From assembly GCF_003814705.1 (NCBI RefSeq), contig NZ_RKRA01000001.1, positions 1,054,001 through 1,118,000 on the forward strand: DNA of 64,000 nucleotides, given 5' to 3'. Shown one piece after another: positions 62,777-64,000 of this stretch. Positions within the stretch are counted from its first letter, which is position 1; each line of letters starts with the position of its first letter. A program made the translations under genes and the position numbers. Source of the DNA: Georgenia muralis (GTDB lineage Bacteria > Actinomycetota > Actinomycetes > Actinomycetales > Actinomycetaceae). The notes beneath the pieces are model-generated. The model was not told the origin of the DNA. It made no database searches and was given only the letters and a program-made list of their open reading frames with translations.

Positions 62777-63237
62777 CAGTCGCCCTCGCCCGCCCGGTCG
62801 CGCTCGCGCATGGTGCCGGCCGCCGCCCAGGCCAGGACCGCCAGCCACGGCAGCGCCCAGCTCCACAGCCCCATCGCCAGCAGCCCGGCCTTGAAGGCCG
62901 CGATGCCGCCGAGCCCCACCAGACGACGGCGCGGGTCGGCCGAGAGCGCCAGGACACCCACGGCGGCCTCGTACCCCACCCCGACCGCCGTCGCCCACAC
63001 CCGCGGGTGGGCGCCCATCGTCCGGCTCCACAGGTCCTGGAGGGCGTCGACCTGAGGGCTGAGCTCGGCGAACCAGGTGCCGAGCCCGGCGTAGACCCCG
63101 GGCCGGGCGACGACGAGCACGGCGTTGAGACCGGCGCCGGCGATCATCATCCCCCCGGCGACCCTCGCCACCCGTCGAGCGGCGAGGCTCCCCGTTCCGC
63201 TGCCGGCCCGCGAGCTCCCGCGGTACACCTGGGTCAT
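62776..63237 (-). CDS. Small integral membrane protein, unknown function
   Basis: 153 residues. A basic N-terminus (1-25) is followed by membrane segments (VAGGMMIAGAGLNAVLVVAR, VGYEAAVGVLALSADPRR as a half-span, GIAAFKAGLLAMGLWSW, LPWLAVLAWAAAG). No known family is recognised. Conserved-looking polar positions sit in TWFAELSPQVDALQDLW. ATG 63237 follows ggagg by about 5 nt. It is coupled to the smaller membrane protein downstream, suggesting a two-component membrane complex. Confidence 0.78.
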   Translation of the reverse strand: MTQVYRGSSRAGSGTGSLAARRVARVAGGMMIAGAGLNAVLVVARPGVYAGLGTWFAELSPQVDALQDLWSRTMGAHPRVWATAVGVGYEAAVGVLALSADPRRRLVGLGGIAAFKAGLLAMGLWSWALPWLAVLAWAAAGTMRERDRAGEGD

Positions 63238-63338
63238 CGCTGCCTCCCCCGCACCGTCGCGGGCCCGTCCCGCGGGCGCGGTCACACACCGTCCTACCGC
63301 CGCCGCCCCGGCCGCCGCGAGAGACCAAGGTCCGGCGA

Positions 63339-63788
63339 CTACTCCCGGGCGCCCCGCGGCCGGTGCCCGCTGACGACCGAGACCCGGTTGTAGGAGTTGA
63401 TGGTGACGGCGATCCAGACGACGAGGGAGAGCCGCTGCTCCCCGAGGACCGCCAGGACCCGGGCGTAGGTCTCGTCGTCGAGGTGCCCGCCTGCGGTCAC
63501 CGCCTCGGCGACCTCGAGGGCGGCCTGCTCCACGTCGTCGAACAGCCCGCTCTCGCGCCAGGCCGGCAGGACCCCGATGCGCTGGACGTCCTCCCCGGCG
63601 TCGAGCGCCTGCCGGACGTGCAGGTCCAGGCACTGGGCGCAGCCGTTGATCTGGGACGAGCGCACGTTGACCAGCTCCATGAGCCGGCGCCCGACCCCCT
63701 GCCGCTCGGCGGCCATCCGCACCTGGACGACCGTGCCCGCGAGCGCCTTGGCGATGTTGGGGTGCTCCTTGTCGACCTGGACCCTCAC
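63339..63788 (-). CDS. Carboxymuconolactone decarboxylase family (AhpD-like) protein
   Basis: 149 residues. The redox motif CAQC is in SSQINGCAQCLDLHVRQALD, and IGVLPAWRESGLFDDVEQAA with ALEVAEAVT completes the AhpD/YcdF-like pattern. CxxC members act as peroxidase-linked thiol oxidoreductases. The GTG at 63788 overlaps the stop of the upstream GNAT gene (GTGA), so the two are coupled. The longer upstream reading in this frame is antisense-like and is not used. Confidence 0.9.
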   Translation of the reverse strand: MRVQVDKEHPNIAKALAGTVVQVRMAAERQGVGRRLMELVNVRSSQINGCAQCLDLHVRQALDAGEDVQRIGVLPAWRESGLFDDVEQAALEVAEAVTAGGHLDDETYARVLAVLGEQRLSLVVWIAVTINSYNRVSVVSGHRPRGARE

Positions 63789-64000
63789 GACGTCGCCAGG
63801 CCCTTCACGGCGGCCCGCTCGTCCTCGCTCGGCTCGTCGACGACGTCGGCCCAGCCGCCCGAGCGGCGGGCGAGGCGCTCGACGTACGGGCACACCGGCA
63901 CGGCCCGCAGCCCCTCCTCGCGGGTGGCGTCCAGGGCGTGGCCGACGAGCCGCCCCGCCAGGCCCCGCCCGCCGTACTCCTCCCCCACCTCGGTGTGGAA
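63785..64000 (-). CDS. GNAT-family N-acetyltransferase, C-terminal part (runs off the window)
   Basis: 71 residues inside the window. HTEVGEEYGGRGLAGRLVGH is the acetyl-CoA pyrophosphate loop (Q/RxxGxG/A as GGRGLAGR). GLRAVPVCPYVERLARRSGG is the end of the small YidJ-type GNAT proteins, which are about 100 residues in full. The substrate is unknown. It is coupled to the AhpD-like gene by a 4-base overlap. Confidence 0.88.
   Translation of the reverse strand, partial: FHTEVGEEYGGRGLAGRLVGHALDATREEGLRAVPVCPYVERLARRSGGWADVVDEPSEDERAAVKGLATS

Overview
The window is very GC-rich (codon third positions are almost all G or C) and densely packed with genes. Its content points to an actinobacterium, most likely of the order Micrococcales. 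The main indicators are Lsr2, CarD, a SenX3-RegX3-PhoU set, a dnaK operon closed by HspR with HAIR operators, and DUF3263 and DUF5997 proteins. The order rlmB-cysS-...-ispF-ispD-carD followed by a divergent lipoprotein matches the arrangement I remember around carD and lpqE in mycobacteria. The assignment rests on gene families and gene order seen here, not on a database search.

Layout. 1-3.9 kb: end of an FAD oxidoreductase, LytR_C and DUF3263 proteins, a decayed glycosidase remnant, ung, a tRNA-Thr(TGT) and a DsbA-like protein. 4-11 kb: a Ser/Thr kinase, trehalose synthesis (otsA-otsB), the shared sugar-ABC ATPase MsiK and a DUF4032 protein. 11-19 kb: an unknown protein, rlmB-cysS, an Atg22-like MFS protein, ispF, ispD, carD and a divergent LpqE-like lipoprotein. 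19-24.2 kb: senX3-regX3 facing phoU across a phased PHO-box-like element, then gpmA, lsr2, a 51-residue membrane protein and tRNA-Thr(CGT). 24.3-32 kb: an S33-type lipoprotein hydrolase, tmk-holB, a Gfo/Idh/MocA oxidoreductase and topA. 32.1-37 kb: a GH65 disaccharide phosphorylase cut by an IS1380-family element, with its partner beta-phosphoglucomutase still intact. 37-45.4 kb: PAP2 phosphatase, FUSC-like protein, SDR, methyltransferase, BCCT transporter, ADP-dependent hydrate dehydratase and a histidine phosphatase. 45.5-52 kb: a DUF222-HNH protein, then the dnaK-grpE-dnaJ-hspR operon with two HAIR operators. 52-64 kb: a P-loop NTPase, a membrane-protein gene split by a local inversion, a two-component system whose kinase reads in frame into a DUF4173-type membrane protein, an RibD-like reductase, GntR regulator plus APC permease, a SoxB-like metallophosphatase, a LysR effector-domain protein divergent from DUF5997, two small membrane proteins, an AhpD-like protein and the end of a GNAT acetyltransferase.

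Functional links. OtsA/OtsB make trehalose, MsiK powers sugar importers, and the broken GH65 phosphorylase with PgmB would have recovered glucose phosphates from a disaccharide, so the insertion probably abolished one catabolic route. SenX3-RegX3-PhoU is a phosphate-sensing set. HspR, encoded last in its own operon, should repress dnaK through the HAIR sites. The least ordinary items are the inverted gene segment (52.7-53.5 kb), the kinase/DUF4173 continuous reading frame (54.3-56.9 kb), the IS-split GH65 gene with a clean 5-bp duplication, the 15-bp tandem array that contains the hspR stop codon, and a 55-bp hairpin element at 10,976-11,030. I saw no CRISPR array, prophage or classical defence island.
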